A stretch of DNA of 64,000 nucleotides from Sandaracinomonas limnophila (GCF_004005965.1 NZ_SACY01000002.1:1-64000), one strand, 5' to 3'; positions 54,358-63,433 are shown, counted from the stretch's first letter. Notes: generated by a model not told the origin, from the letters alone. Program-made: numbers and translations.

Positions 54358-55112
54358 CTTTTCCTGATTTTTATATTCAAAAACTCTACACCTACAGAAA
54401 AGGCAATGGCAAAGTACAAATAGCCTTTGGGGATGGCGCCGATGTGGTTGCCGAGGATGCTAAGTTCTGAATTATGAGAAGCCTCAGCGATGAGCATGAA
54501 TCCGATCATGATGAGGAAAGAAAGTCCAAGCACTTGTAAAGAAGGGTGATTGTTTACGAAATCGCCAACGGGGCCAGAGAAAAGCATCATGATGAGTGCA
54601 GATAGGATAACGGCGATGATCATGATGAAGATTTGGTCGGAAAGTCCGATGGCAGTCAGAATGGAATCGATAGAGAACACCAAGTTAATCACTGCAATTT
54701 GAATGACCACGTTCATCATTTTTTTTGTGGCATTTGGTTTTTCAATCGGGTCTAGTGGCGATTCCACATGTTCAATTTTTTCATAGATTTCATTGGTGGC
54801 CTTGTAGATGAGGAATAATCCACCGAGAAAAAGAATGACTGCTTGTCCAGACGGGGCAGCTTGTATAAAAGTTGAATGAAAATGCAGAAAAGGTTCTTGA
54901 AGTGAGATCAGGAAAGATATTCCAAAAAGCAAAAGAATTCGAAAACCCATGGCCAGGAAAAGTCCGATATTACGAGCTTTACCTCGTTCCTCCTTAGGAA
55001 GTTTGGAAGATGCTATAGAGATAAAGATTATGTTATCTATTCCGAGAACGATTTCCAGAAAAGTTAAAGTGATTAAGGAGACGATGGCGTCTAGTGTAAA
55101 AATGGAACTCAT
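54351..55112 (-). CDS. TerC-family membrane protein
   Basis: A 253-residue inner-membrane protein with about seven helices. The start is MSSIFTLDAIVSLI; five extra upstream codons are open. TFLEIVLGIDNIIFISI near residues 17-33 and INLVFSIDSILTAIGLSD carry the conserved Asp pairs of the TerC/Alx family, linked to manganese export and tellurium resistance in other bacteria. The end FSVGVEFLNIKIRKRS is typical. Confidence 0.9.
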   Translation of the reverse strand: MSSIFTLDAIVSLITLTFLEIVLGIDNIIFISIASSKLPKEERGKARNIGLFLAMGFRILLLFGISFLISLQEPFLHFHSTFIQAAPSGQAVILFLGGLFLIYKATNEIYEKIEHVESPLDPIEKPNATKKMMNVVIQIAVINLVFSIDSILTAIGLSDQIFIMIIAVILSALIMMLFSGPVGDFVNNHPSLQVLGLSFLIMIGFMLIAEASHNSELSILGNHIGAIPKGYLYFAIAFSVGVEFLNIKIRKRS

Positions 55113-55204
55113 AATTTTTTCTTGCAAAGATGTTGGAATTCAAGCAGATAATCAATGGGGGCACAAATTTTTCAAAAAAACTTATATTTTTTTAAAAGCA
55201 ACTC

Positions 55205-55235
55205 TTGCAAAAAACAAAAAAATCTACCATCTTTG
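55205..55235 (+). promoter_or_regulatory. Promoter of tRNA-Val
   Basis: TTG (55205-55207) and CATCTTTG (55228-55235) are separated by 20 bp, a near match to -33 TTG / -7 TAnnTTTG. The tRNA begins 20 bp downstream. Confidence 0.5.
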
Positions 55236-55254
55236 CAGACCAATTCAACGGAAT

Positions 55255-55332
55255 GGTCTAATAGCTCAGCTGGTTCAGAGCACCTGCCTTACAAGCAGGG
55301 GGTCCTAGGTTCGAATCCTAGTTGGACCACCA
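55255..55332 (+). tRNA. tRNA-Val (anticodon TAC)
   Basis: A complete cloverleaf: acceptor ggtctaa pairs with ttggacc (one G-T pair), D arm gctc/gagc, anticodon stem cctgc/gcagg with loop cttacaa giving TAC, variable loop of five, T arm ctagg-ttcgaat-cctag, and encoded 3' acca. Length 78 nt with CCA. Followed by a terminator. Confidence 0.97.
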
Positions 55333-55343
55333 TTCAAAACACA

Positions 55344-55380
55344 AAAACACCTTTCACCTCAAATGGAAGGTGTTTTTTTT
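55344..55380 (+). terminator. Intrinsic terminator after tRNA-Val
   Basis: aaacacctt and aaggtgttt form the stem around tcacctcaaatgg, followed by eight T residues. It ends the tRNA transcript. Confidence 0.85.
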
Positions 55381-55499
55381 ATGCCTTTAATTTTGAGGAA
55401 TAAAAAATCCCCTAACCCACTGAAGCAGGGCACATTATCTCCAAAAAAAGTATAACTTTAAATTGATGTTCATGTCTAATTTTATTAAACCTATAATCG

Positions 55500-55997
55500 A
55501 TGAGTATTCAATTGACGATTAACAAGAAAAAAGTGTCTTTGGATATCGATCCAAATACACCTTTACTTTGGGCCTTACGGGATCATTTATCACTGAAAGG
55601 AACCAAATATGGTTGTGGAATTGCCCAATGCGGGGCATGCACCGTTTGGGTGAATGGTGAAGCTACTCGTTCCTGCGTTTTACCTCTTTCTGCTGTGGCA
55701 AATGCAGATGTAACCACCATTGAAGGATTAAGCGAAAAAGGCGATCATCCGGTGCAGGTAGCTTGGGACCAATTGGACGTTCCGCAATGTGGCTATTGCC
55801 AAGCGGGACAAATCATGACCGCTGCCTCTTTCCTAAAGAAAAATCCGAAACCAAGCACGACAGAAATCATAGATGGGATGTCGGGAAATATCTGCCGTTG
55901 TGGCACTTACCACCGAATCCAAGAAGCAGTTAAATTGGCTTCTGAAATAGCAGCAAAGAAAAAAACTAGCTCCACCAAAAAATCGGCAAAAGCATGA
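55500..55997 (+). CDS. 2Fe-2S subunit of xanthine-dehydrogenase-family oxidoreductase (IorA-like)
   Basis: Small subunit with two [2Fe-2S] clusters, 165 residues. The plant-type cluster has YGCGIAQCGACTVWV near residues 40-52 and the second cluster has QCGYCQAGQIMTAA with NICRCGTYHRI. Similar to the alpha subunit of isoquinoline 1-oxidoreductase, which passes electrons out from molybdenum. A Lys/Ser-rich tail follows. Overlaps the large subunit by four bases. The substrate is unknown. Confidence 0.93.
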   Translation: MSIQLTINKKKVSLDIDPNTPLLWALRDHLSLKGTKYGCGIAQCGACTVWVNGEATRSCVLPLSAVANADVTTIEGLSEKGDHPVQVAWDQLDVPQCGYCQAGQIMTAASFLKKNPKPSTTEIIDGMSGNICRCGTYHRIQEAVKLASEIAAKKKTSSTKKSAKA

Positions 55998-58090
55998 AAA
56001 ATTCAAGAAGATCATTTTTGCAGCAAACCGCCTTGGCAACCAGCGCCTTTTGCTTGGGTTTCGATTGGTTTAAAGCAGAGGGCAAGGCAGGCGCTATGGT
56101 CGCTTCAACGGTTGAAGCAGGCCGATTCAATGCGTATTTAGAGATTTCATCCCTAGGAAAAGTAATTATCTATTCACCCAATCCAGAAATTGGACAAGGA
56201 ATTAAAACGGCTTTCCCTGTTGTGGTGGCTGAGGAATTGGATGTGGATTGGAAAGATGTAGAGGTGCGTCAATCAAATTTGGATACCCAACGTTTTGATC
56301 GACAATTAACAGGTGGTAGCGGTGCCCTCAAACATTCGTGGGATCGCTTGCGAAAAGCCGGTGCTACGGCTCGACAAATGTTCATTCAAGCAGCAGCCCA
56401 AACTTGGAAAGTGGATCCGAGTGCCTGTAAAACGGCAAGCGGTTTTGTGATAGGACCTGCTGGCCAAAAAGCGAGTTATGGTTCTTTAGCTTCTTTGGCA
56501 GCTACCCTACCTGTTCCGACAGAGCCAACCTATAAAAATAGAAAGGACTATAAAATTATCGGAAAACGTACCAAAGGCGTAGATAACGCAAATGTGGTTA
56601 CGGGGAAGCCAGTTTTTGGTTTAGATATTGAAAAGCCTGGAATGGTGATTGCGCAAATCATTCGTCCACCATTTGGGGCAACATTGAAATCGTTCGACGC
56701 AACGGATGCCCTAAAAATGCCAGGGATTATTGATGTTGTATCATTCAAAAATAAAGTTGCCATTGTAGGCCAAAGTACTTGGCAAGTGATGCAAGCACGT
56801 GCTGCTGTATCTTGTAAATACGATGGACAAAATTTAGAAAGCGAATCGACTCATAAAAAGTGGTTTGATGAGGGAATGGTAACAGAAAATGCACAGGTGA
56901 ATCGAAAAGATGGGGATTTCAAAGCAGCTATTGCAAAGGCGGCCAAGGTCGTAGAAGCGACTTATGAGTGTCCGTTTATTTCCCATTCTCCAATGGAACC
57001 GATGAACTTTTTTGCGGATGTGCGTTCGGATGGGTCGGTGCTATTGGCAGGTCCAACACAAGTGCCTCAGTCTGCTCAAAAGGCTGTTGCTACTTTGCTG
57101 AATCGTGATGAGAAGAAAATTGAAGTAGAATTAAGTAAAATGGGTGGTGGATTTGGACGTAGATTAAACAATGATTATGCGCTAGAAGCAGCAGAATTGT
57201 CGAGCCTCATCAAAAAACCCGTAAAGGTTATGTGGACACGTGAAGACGATATGATGGGAGGTATTTATCGACCGGCAGTTCGCTATCATTTCAAGGCAGG
57301 CTTAGATGCTGCTGGAAATATGATTGCCTTTTATTTACGCGGAGTTGGATTAAATGCAGGCAATTCTACTCGACAAGACAACTTCCCGGTAGGAGCCATT
57401 GAAAATGTATTAATTGAATCGGTCAATCAAGTTTCTTCGGTTACCACAGGACCTTGGCGCGCACCTATTACTAATTTCTTAGGCTATGCAGAGCAGGCCT
57501 TTTTAGATGAAGTTGCAGAAGCAGCGGGTAAAGATCCGATTCAGATGCGATTGGATTGGTTGGCGCGCGTGAAGAGCAATCCAGTGGGTAAGATTACTTA
57601 TGAACCCGATCGATTTATTGAGGTGATCAAACAAGCAGCTGAAAAATCGAATTGGAAGAAAAAACCGGGAGTTTCTCAAGGATTCAGTGTGTATTACTCG
57701 CATTTATCCTATGTAGCGCAAGTGGCGGATGCGGTAATGGTGAATGGAAAACCGAAAATTACACACATAACAGCTGTAACGGACTGTGGAGAAGTAGTGA
57801 ATTTAAGTGGTGCTGAAAATCAAGTAAAAGGTGCTATTATTGATGGCATCGGTCATGCGATGTTTGCCAAATTGCGTTTTAATGAAGGGGTGGCATCACC
57901 ATCAAATTTTAATTCCTACCGATTAATTCGCGGAAATGAAATCCCTACGATAGATGCACATTTTGTGGACAATGGCATTGCGCCAACGGGTTTAGGAGAA
58001 CCGGCCTTACCACCAACGGGTGGTTCGGTGGCCAATGCGATATACGCCGCTTCAAAAAAACGCTTATATCGTCAACCATTTGATATTTAA
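55994..58090 (+). CDS. Molybdenum-binding large subunit, xanthine-dehydrogenase family (IorB-like)
   Basis: The 698-residue catalytic subunit begins KNSRRSFLQQTALATSAFCL, a twin-arginine signal, so the complex is probably exported with its small subunit. Molybdopterin-site motifs include GGGFGRRLNNDYALEAAEL near residue 380, RAPITNFLGYAEQAFLDEVA, and the C-terminal GLGEPALPPTGGSVANAIY with the catalytic Glu. Length and order fit the monomeric IorB type rather than true xanthine dehydrogenase. Likely dehydrogenates an aldehyde or N-heterocycle. Confidence 0.93.
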   Translation: MKNSRRSFLQQTALATSAFCLGFDWFKAEGKAGAMVASTVEAGRFNAYLEISSLGKVIIYSPNPEIGQGIKTAFPVVVAEELDVDWKDVEVRQSNLDTQRFDRQLTGGSGALKHSWDRLRKAGATARQMFIQAAAQTWKVDPSACKTASGFVIGPAGQKASYGSLASLAATLPVPTEPTYKNRKDYKIIGKRTKGVDNANVVTGKPVFGLDIEKPGMVIAQIIRPPFGATLKSFDATDALKMPGIIDVVSFKNKVAIVGQSTWQVMQARAAVSCKYDGQNLESESTHKKWFDEGMVTENAQVNRKDGDFKAAIAKAAKVVEATYECPFISHSPMEPMNFFADVRSDGSVLLAGPTQVPQSAQKAVATLLNRDEKKIEVELSKMGGGFGRRLNNDYALEAAELSSLIKKPVKVMWTREDDMMGGIYRPAVRYHFKAGLDAAGNMIAFYLRGVGLNAGNSTRQDNFPVGAIENVLIESVNQVSSVTTGPWRAPITNFLGYAEQAFLDEVAEAAGKDPIQMRLDWLARVKSNPVGKITYEPDRFIEVIKQAAEKSNWKKKPGVSQGFSVYYSHLSYVAQVADAVMVNGKPKITHITAVTDCGEVVNLSGAENQVKGAIIDGIGHAMFAKLRFNEGVASPSNFNSYRLIRGNEIPTIDAHFVDNGIAPTGLGEPALPPTGGSVANAIYAASKKRLYRQPFDI

Positions 58091-58091
58091 G

Positions 58092-58120
58092 AAAAAGGTG
58101 CAGATAATGCACCTTTTTTT
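58092..58120 (+). terminator. Intrinsic terminator after the large subunit gene
   Basis: aaaaaggtgc-agataat-gcacctttttttt is a strong stem with a T-tract directly after the stop codon. Confidence 0.9.
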
Positions 58121-58138
58121 ACTTATTTAATTCAATTT

Positions 58139-58261
58139 ATGAAAATACTGATTATTTGTTTCTTTGGCATTTCTTTTTTGGGTTTTGGACAAAAGGCACC
58201 GTTTCTAAAAGATGCTTTAAACTATCGTTTGGGGGCATCAGTTAATCCAAAAAATAAATAA
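58139..58261 (+). pseudogene. Possible remnant of an exported-protein gene (40 codons)
   Basis: ATG 58139 opens a 40-codon frame: a good signal peptide (KILIICFFGISFLGFGQ) followed by KAPFLKDALNYRLG and the stop. A signal peptide with almost nothing behind it suggests a truncated gene or a small secreted peptide. No homology is recognised. Confidence 0.35.
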
Positions 58262-58270
58262 ATCTTTTTT

Positions 58271-59130
58271 CTACTCCAAAGCCTTCATCAGGTTTTCATA
58301 AAAATGCTTTTGAGTTGACTCTTTTTCCAACCAAGGAAAATGACCACTTTGCTCAATGAATAGAAACTGTGACTGTGGAATAACGGATTTGATATCATAG
58401 GCAGCAAATCCAACCGGGTCTTGATACCCTTGAATGATAAATGCTGGACCTTTATACTTTTTCAAATTTATCATTCGTTGTTTCTCTTTTGCAGCATAGT
58501 CGGCTACCATGATTTTATTTATTCCAGCCTGTCCAGAATTTTGGAGAAATCTATTGCAGCCTTTGACTTTAACGCAGCTTCACGATCGAAAAAATACCCA
58601 GGCCAAATTTGCTTCATTCCAGGCTTTTCAGCAAGATCTTCGGGGCGAAGTCTCATTTGGATATTGTCTGAAAAATAATTGGCAAATTTCATACTCGGAC
58701 TCCCAGAACCCACAAAAACCAGTTTTTCTACTTTTTCTGGATTTTGCGCACAATACTCCATAGATAACATTCCTCCCCAAGACTGACCGATTAAAATTAA
58801 TTTTTTCAATTTTAACTCACTTCGCAGGGCTTCCAAATCTTCTATGTATTTTTCCAATGAAAGTGTTGTTGAATCAATTTTTGGCATGATGGTTTTTCCT
58901 GTCCCCCTTTGATGCAAGATAATTGAGCGAAAATTTTTACTTAAAAACTCATGAATCGGATACACATAATCTGGGTTTAATCCGGGTCCACCCGAAAGCA
59001 AAATAACAGGTGTTCCTGTTCCTTTTTCTTCAATAAAAATAGCTGTTTGGTCTTTGCTTTTAATAAAATAGCCCTCTTGTGCAAGGACTGAAATTGTAGA
59101 AATAAAAAGAAGTAATCCGATTAGTCTGAT
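58271..59130 (-). pseudogene. Alpha/beta hydrolase (proline-iminopeptidase-like), frameshifted
   Basis: Two reading frames together make one hydrolase. The first (about 58519-59130, start MRIRLIGLLLFIS with signal) contains VILLSGGPGLNPDYVYP (oxyanion loop), LHQRGTGKT and the nucleophile elbow LIGQSWGGMLSMEY. The second (58271-58510, extended upstream as NSGQAGINKIMVADY) contains AFIIQGYQDPVGFAAY (Asp) and EQSGHFPWLEKES (His). A one-base shift near 58540-58556, around gcaatagatttc on the minus strand, breaks the frame. A sequencing error cannot be excluded. Confidence 0.75.
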
Positions 59131-59313
59131 TCGCATGATATTTTTTTTAGGATCAATCAAATTGATTAATTCTAATTTAAATTAAAAATGAATTTTGTAC
59201 CGATTTTCACAAAAAGGAACATTTTAAAAATTAAACAACAGAATATTTTATAGGTTTTAAATAAGTTAGAGGCTGTAAATTTAAAGTACAATTAAACTAA
59301 AACTTATATCATT

Positions 59314-59793
59314 ATGAAAAAATTAATCTTACCCCTATTGTTTGGAACAATTCTTTTTACCTCTTGCGAGAAAGCCGCAGAAAAAAAAGAAGCTGTTAGT
59401 GCCGATTCATTGAAAGCATCCGTAGAAGCTTGGAATGTAAAATTTGAAGAAATTGTAAAAAATAAAGACTCTGTAGGTTTTGCCAATTTGTATTCAGAAG
59501 ATGCTGTAAGAATGAACCCAAATTTTCCATCAACGGAAGGAAGAGCGGCCATCCAAAGAAGTGTGGTAGAACCGTTTAAAGTTATTGGCTCAACTAATCT
59601 TACCATGACAGATGCCATTGGTGATGAAAATACGATTACTACCTTTGGAACCTATGAGCACTTTTTACCCGATGGAAAATCTTTAGAAAAGGGTAAATAC
59701 ATGGGAATCCTTAAAAATGTTGACGGCAAATTAATTTCAATCAGAGATATTTGGAATTCTGATTCAGCTGCATCGCTCCCACCAACCAAATAA
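59314..59793 (+). CDS. SnoaL/DUF4440-like lipoprotein
   Basis: The 159-residue product has a lipoprotein signal (ILPLLFGTILFTSCEK; lipobox Cys near residue 19) and a SnoaL-like domain: WNVKFEEIVKNKDSVGFANL, LYSEDAVRMNPNFPSTEGRA and YMGILKNVDGKLISIRDIWN. DUF4440-type domains of the cone fold often have unknown or protective roles. It is followed by a terminator. Confidence 0.8.
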   Translation: MKKLILPLLFGTILFTSCEKAAEKKEAVSADSLKASVEAWNVKFEEIVKNKDSVGFANLYSEDAVRMNPNFPSTEGRAAIQRSVVEPFKVIGSTNLTMTDAIGDENTITTFGTYEHFLPDGKSLEKGKYMGILKNVDGKLISIRDIWNSDSAASLPPTK

Positions 59794-59834
59794 TTTATTT
59801 ACACATAAATTAATTTAGAAAACGGAGTGAAATT

Positions 59835-59866
59835 AAATCCCAATTTAGGTAAAATTGGGATTTTTT
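59835..59866 (+). terminator. Intrinsic terminator after the lipoprotein gene
   Basis: aaatcccaattt-aggt-aaaattgggatttttt is a 12-bp stem with a T-tract. Confidence 0.9.
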
Positions 59867-59878
59867 GTAGGCTAAAAA

Positions 59879-60472
59879 TTAATTGAATTTTTGATAAAAA
59901 GCCTGATTAGCAATAGCCAGCATTGGTTTGTCGCCCGAGCTGTCACCATAGGCATAAATTTCTTTATAATTGTCTAAATTATATTCTTGCAAAATCCGAG
60001 AAACCTTTTCATCTCCATGGCAATTTTTACCTATTAAATTACCGCTTATGTTTCCTTGTATAATTTCCAATTTACTTGCCAAACAATTTATGTCTTGAGA
60101 AACACACCAAGGTTTCAACCAATTTTCTGCAGATGCAGAAACAAGGACAACCTCATGACCTGCTTTCTGGTGCCATTTCATTTTTTCATAGGCTTCTTTC
60201 CTGAGCATTTTCGGAATTATTTTCTCTGAAAATTGATCGCAATAATTTTGAAAGGTAGTAACAGGCATTCCCGCAAAGAAGAAGTGTAAATATTTTTCTT
60301 TTGTAAGTTGACGGTCAATAAGTCCTAATTTAAAACCAATTAAAGTTGGTAAAAGTAAAAACATACCCCAATAAAAATACCCATTACCATATACATATTT
60401 CACTATGGCAAACATGGAATCCTTGTGGGTAAGTGTTCCGTCGAAATCAAAAAAAGCAATTTGTTTTTTCAC
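59879..60472 (-). CDS. HAD-IB family phosphatase
   Basis: The 197-residue product has the HAD motif I IAFFDFDGTLTHKDSMF at residues 5-21, motif II VVLVSASAENWLKPW, and motifs III/IV KVSRILQEYNL and YAYGDSSGDKPML. It overlaps the SDR gene by four bases. In mycobacteria the 5-phospho-ribosyl lipid made by a UbiA enzyme must be dephosphorylated; a HAD gene at this place could do that. Role inferred from context. Confidence 0.85.
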   Translation of the reverse strand: MKKQIAFFDFDGTLTHKDSMFAIVKYVYGNGYFYWGMFLLLPTLIGFKLGLIDRQLTKEKYLHFFFAGMPVTTFQNYCDQFSEKIIPKMLRKEAYEKMKWHQKAGHEVVLVSASAENWLKPWCVSQDINCLASKLEIIQGNISGNLIGKNCHGDEKVSRILQEYNLDNYKEIYAYGDSSGDKPMLAIANQAFYQKFN

Positions 60473-61200
60473 AGGCTCAGTTTCTTGAAAATACCTTCAG
60501 GAATCAATCGAATGATTAACATGATCCATTTCCAAAACCACTTTATATAAACAATGTCTTGCTTTTTTTCTAAGGCATTGTAAATCGAATTTGCCACATC
60601 CATGGGTTGCGCCGTTAGAATTGCAGGCAAATCTAAATTTTCCGTCATTTTGGTGTACACAAATCCGGGTAAAACGGTAGTAACTTGTACTCCAAATTTG
60701 AACAACTCGTTTCGTAAGCCTGAAAGGTAAGCAATTAATCCAGCCTTGGCACTTCCATAAATGTAATTAGAACCCCTTCCTCGTAAACCGGCCACTGAAG
60801 CAATTCCGGCAATTTGTCCCTTTTTATTTTCTTTGTAAGTCCGAGAAATAATATTTAGAATCGATACAGCTCCTGTGTAATTTACTTGAATTGTATTTAA
60901 GAGGATGGAAGAATCTGTCACTGCTTTTTCATTTTCTTCCATGAATCCAAAAACCAAGATACTTGTTTCAGGAACAGTAGGAAGTGATTTCCAAAAATCT
61001 ATGTGGCTCTCCAGTTTTGTAGCATCAAAGGCTATTGTTGTACAATTTATGTTGTATCTAATACTTACATCGGATTGCAATGAGTTTAAATCATTTGGAT
61101 TTCTGGCAGCCAGTAGCAAATCATACCCTTTGGAAGCATATTTGCTGGCCAAGGCTCTACCCATATCAGAATTTGCACCTAAAATTAAAGTTGTTGCCAT
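60469..61200 (-). CDS. SDR oxidoreductase (DprE2-like)
   Basis: A 243-residue short-chain dehydrogenase: TLILGANSDMGRALASKYA (TGxxxGxG-type loop), then IAGIASVAGLRGRGSNYIYG with SxnYxxxK catalysis (YGSAKAGLIAYLSGLRNEL). DprE2 in mycobacteria is an SDR that reduces the 2-keto intermediate of decaprenylphosphoryl ribose. It is adjacent to the DprE1-like gene (1-bp overlap), so the pair forms the epimerase. Confidence 0.85.
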   Translation of the reverse strand: MATTLILGANSDMGRALASKYASKGYDLLLAARNPNDLNSLQSDVSIRYNINCTTIAFDATKLESHIDFWKSLPTVPETSILVFGFMEENEKAVTDSSILLNTIQVNYTGAVSILNIISRTYKENKKGQIAGIASVAGLRGRGSNYIYGSAKAGLIAYLSGLRNELFKFGVQVTTVLPGFVYTKMTENLDLPAILTAQPMDVANSIYNALEKKQDIVYIKWFWKWIMLIIRLIPEGIFKKLSL

Positions 61201-62528
61201 TATAATTTAATTTGAAGTCGTTTAGATTGTAGTGAAATGAATTTTGAAGGATTGTATTTTCCCAATATGGACACAAATTTTTGTGCATTGGGGTAGGTTT
61301 CAAAAAACATTTTGGATTGCATGCGTGCATCTTTTGATAAATAAATCCGCCCTTTATATTGTAAAACTAATTCATCCAATTCATCTAAAAATGGAAACAG
61401 ATTTTTACGCACCGGCAGGTCAAGGGCCAGTGTGTAACCTTTCATAGGAAAAGAAATAAGGCTTTCGTCTTCACCAAATATTTTTAAAACTGCTAAAAAA
61501 GATGCATGACCATTGCTGGAAATTTTCTTTAAGATCTCTACTAAGCCTTCACGCGATTCAAGTGGAAGTACGAATTGATATTGAACAAATCCTTTTTTGC
61601 CATATCCCCTATTCCAATGTTGAATGGCATCTAAGGGATAAAAAAAGGGTTCATAGGATATTACATTATTAATTTCTCGTTTGAACATTTTGTTGTAATA
61701 GAGAAAATTAAAAATAGATACAGTCAATTTGTTTAAAAGAAATGATGGCAGGTAAAATGGCAGTGTCAGTAATTTCTTTTTAGGCAATTTTAAAGGTGAT
61801 TTTTGTAAGGATTCTGGCAAATCTTCCACTTTAGCATGCTCACCCAACATTAAAATGCTTCGACCAAATCCTTCACCCGATTTCAGACAGTCAATCCAGG
61901 CAACTGAATAGGTATATGAACTATATTTATCTAACAGTTCGATGATTTCATTCAGATTTTTAGCTTTAATCATTTTTTGCTTGATATAAGCTGTTTCAAT
62001 TTTTTTCAATTGGAACTTCACTCGAGTAATAATTCCAGTTAGTCCCATACCACCGGCAGTGGCATGAAACAAATCTGAATTCTGAGTTGGCGAACATGTC
62101 AAAATTTCCCCTGAGGCGATCATCACATCCATTTCAAGCACGTGCTTGCTAAAGCATCCTTCCACATGATGGTTTTTTCCATGAACATCTGAAGCAATTG
62201 CCCCACCAACAGTAATATATTTTGTTCCGGGTGTTACTGGCAAAAACCAACCTTGGGGTACAACAAAATCCAAGATGGATTCCAAGGTAATTCCTGCCTC
62301 TAGTTCAATGAGGCCTGTTGAAGAATCGAAACCTAGTAAATGATTAAATTTTAAGGTAGAAAATACATTTTTTGCTAAAGAAGCATCTCCGTAACAACGT
62401 CCCATTCCGCGAGCAATAACTTCCTCGGATTTCGACAATTTTTCCTCCAATTCACTTACTAGAGAAAAGGATTGTTCGTTTGATTGTATCACTGGGTAAT
62501 TCCCCCAGTTACTGATACTTTTCTTCAT
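61200..62528 (-). CDS. FAD-linked oxidase (DprE1-like)
   Basis: FAD-dependent oxidoreductase of 442 residues. RGMGRCYGDASLAKNVFST, PGTKYITVGGAIASDVHGKN and HHVEGCFSKHVLEMDVM closely follow DprE1, the first enzyme of the epimerase that turns polyprenyl-phosphoryl ribose into the arabinose form. The segment SFPMKGYTLALDLPV has Ala where the mycobacterial enzyme has the Cys targeted by benzothiazinones (that correspondence is from memory). Sits between a UbiA-type transferase and the SDR gene. Confidence 0.88.
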   Translation of the reverse strand: MKKSISNWGNYPVIQSNEQSFSLVSELEEKLSKSEEVIARGMGRCYGDASLAKNVFSTLKFNHLLGFDSSTGLIELEAGITLESILDFVVPQGWFLPVTPGTKYITVGGAIASDVHGKNHHVEGCFSKHVLEMDVMIASGEILTCSPTQNSDLFHATAGGMGLTGIITRVKFQLKKIETAYIKQKMIKAKNLNEIIELLDKYSSYTYSVAWIDCLKSGEGFGRSILMLGEHAKVEDLPESLQKSPLKLPKKKLLTLPFYLPSFLLNKLTVSIFNFLYYNKMFKREINNVISYEPFFYPLDAIQHWNRGYGKKGFVQYQFVLPLESREGLVEILKKISSNGHASFLAVLKIFGEDESLISFPMKGYTLALDLPVRKNLFPFLDELDELVLQYKGRIYLSKDARMQSKMFFETYPNAQKFVSILGKYNPSKFISLQSKRLQIKL

Positions 62529-62530
62529 AT

Positions 62531-63406
62531 TTAAAATGTAATATCCTTCTTATAGATAAGTAAATAAAAACTCAGTATCCAGAGAAGGAGTGTAATTTGT
62601 AAAAATCGATCTTTGTATAAGATTTTTGTAGGAGACCCAGAATCATTTTGCACAAAGATAATTTGTAAATAGCGCAATACCCCCACTAATACAAAAATAC
62701 TTGTATAAAATAAATGCTGAGTTTTAAGTCGTGCCACCACTTCCGGACTGATACAATACATGAGGTAACATACTAAAATAACAGAACTTACAATGGTTAT
62801 ACTAACATTTAAAAACTCTTTATTGTAGCCATCAATTGCCTTTCTCATTTCAATTCCGGATGACATTTGTAATAAAACATCATCTCTTCTTTTGCCCAAT
62901 GCCATAAATAAGGCCAATAAAAAGACCATCAAAATTAGCCACATTGAAAGTGGAACATTTGCCAAAACGGCACCTGCATGAATGCGTATAACAAAGCCAA
63001 TGGCTATTATTAGCACATCAATAATGGGAATATTTTTTACGCCGAAAGAATAAAATAGATTTAATATAAAATAAAACGAGAGGTATAAAAAAAAGATTTT
63101 ATTTAATAAAAATCCGCCTACAAAAGCTACAAGAAATAAAACCACTGCCAAGGCTAAACCCACAACTGGATTAATTGTCCCTGCTGCAAAAGGTCGATTT
63201 TTTTTCACTGGATGCTGCGCATCTTTAACTCGATCCTGATAATCATTAATTACATATATGCTACTGGCAGCAAAAGAAAATAAGAAAAATCCAATAAATA
63301 AATCTAAAGGTAAAGGTCCAAAAAAATCTCCTGCAAAAAATATAGGCAGGAAAAAAAACAAATTTTTAACCCAATGACTTACCCGTAGCAGTTGAAAATA
63401 TTTCAT
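62531..63406 (-). CDS. UbiA-family prenyltransferase (polyprenyl-phosphate phosphoribosyltransferase-like)
   Basis: The 291-residue membrane protein has eight or nine helices and the Asp motif NDYQDRVKDAQHPVKKNRPF near residue 52, the UbiA magnesium site. The close relative in mycobacteria (DPPR synthase) links phosphoribose to decaprenyl phosphate. The neighbouring DprE1/DprE2 pair and HAD phosphatase support that reading over quinone synthesis. It begins the four-gene run; a partial gene lies upstream. Confidence 0.88.
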   Translation of the reverse strand: MKYFQLLRVSHWVKNLFFFLPIFFAGDFFGPLPLDLFIGFFLFSFAASSIYVINDYQDRVKDAQHPVKKNRPFAAGTINPVVGLALAVVLFLVAFVGGFLLNKIFFLYLSFYFILNLFYSFGVKNIPIIDVLIIAIGFVIRIHAGAVLANVPLSMWLILMVFLLALFMALGKRRDDVLLQMSSGIEMRKAIDGYNKEFLNVSITIVSSVILVCYLMYCISPEVVARLKTQHLFYTSIFVLVGVLRYLQIIFVQNDSGSPTKILYKDRFLQITLLLWILSFYLLIYKKDITF

Positions 63407-63433
63407 TAAAAATTACTTAAAGAAAATATAAGA

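Noticed and set aside
55255-55332. tRNA-Val as an attachment site for an integrated element
   Set aside because: No integrase, no duplicated tRNA end and no foreign gene block nearby.
55155-55403. An 82-codon frame across the tRNA-Val gene
   Set aside because: The region is a tRNA with a promoter and terminator.
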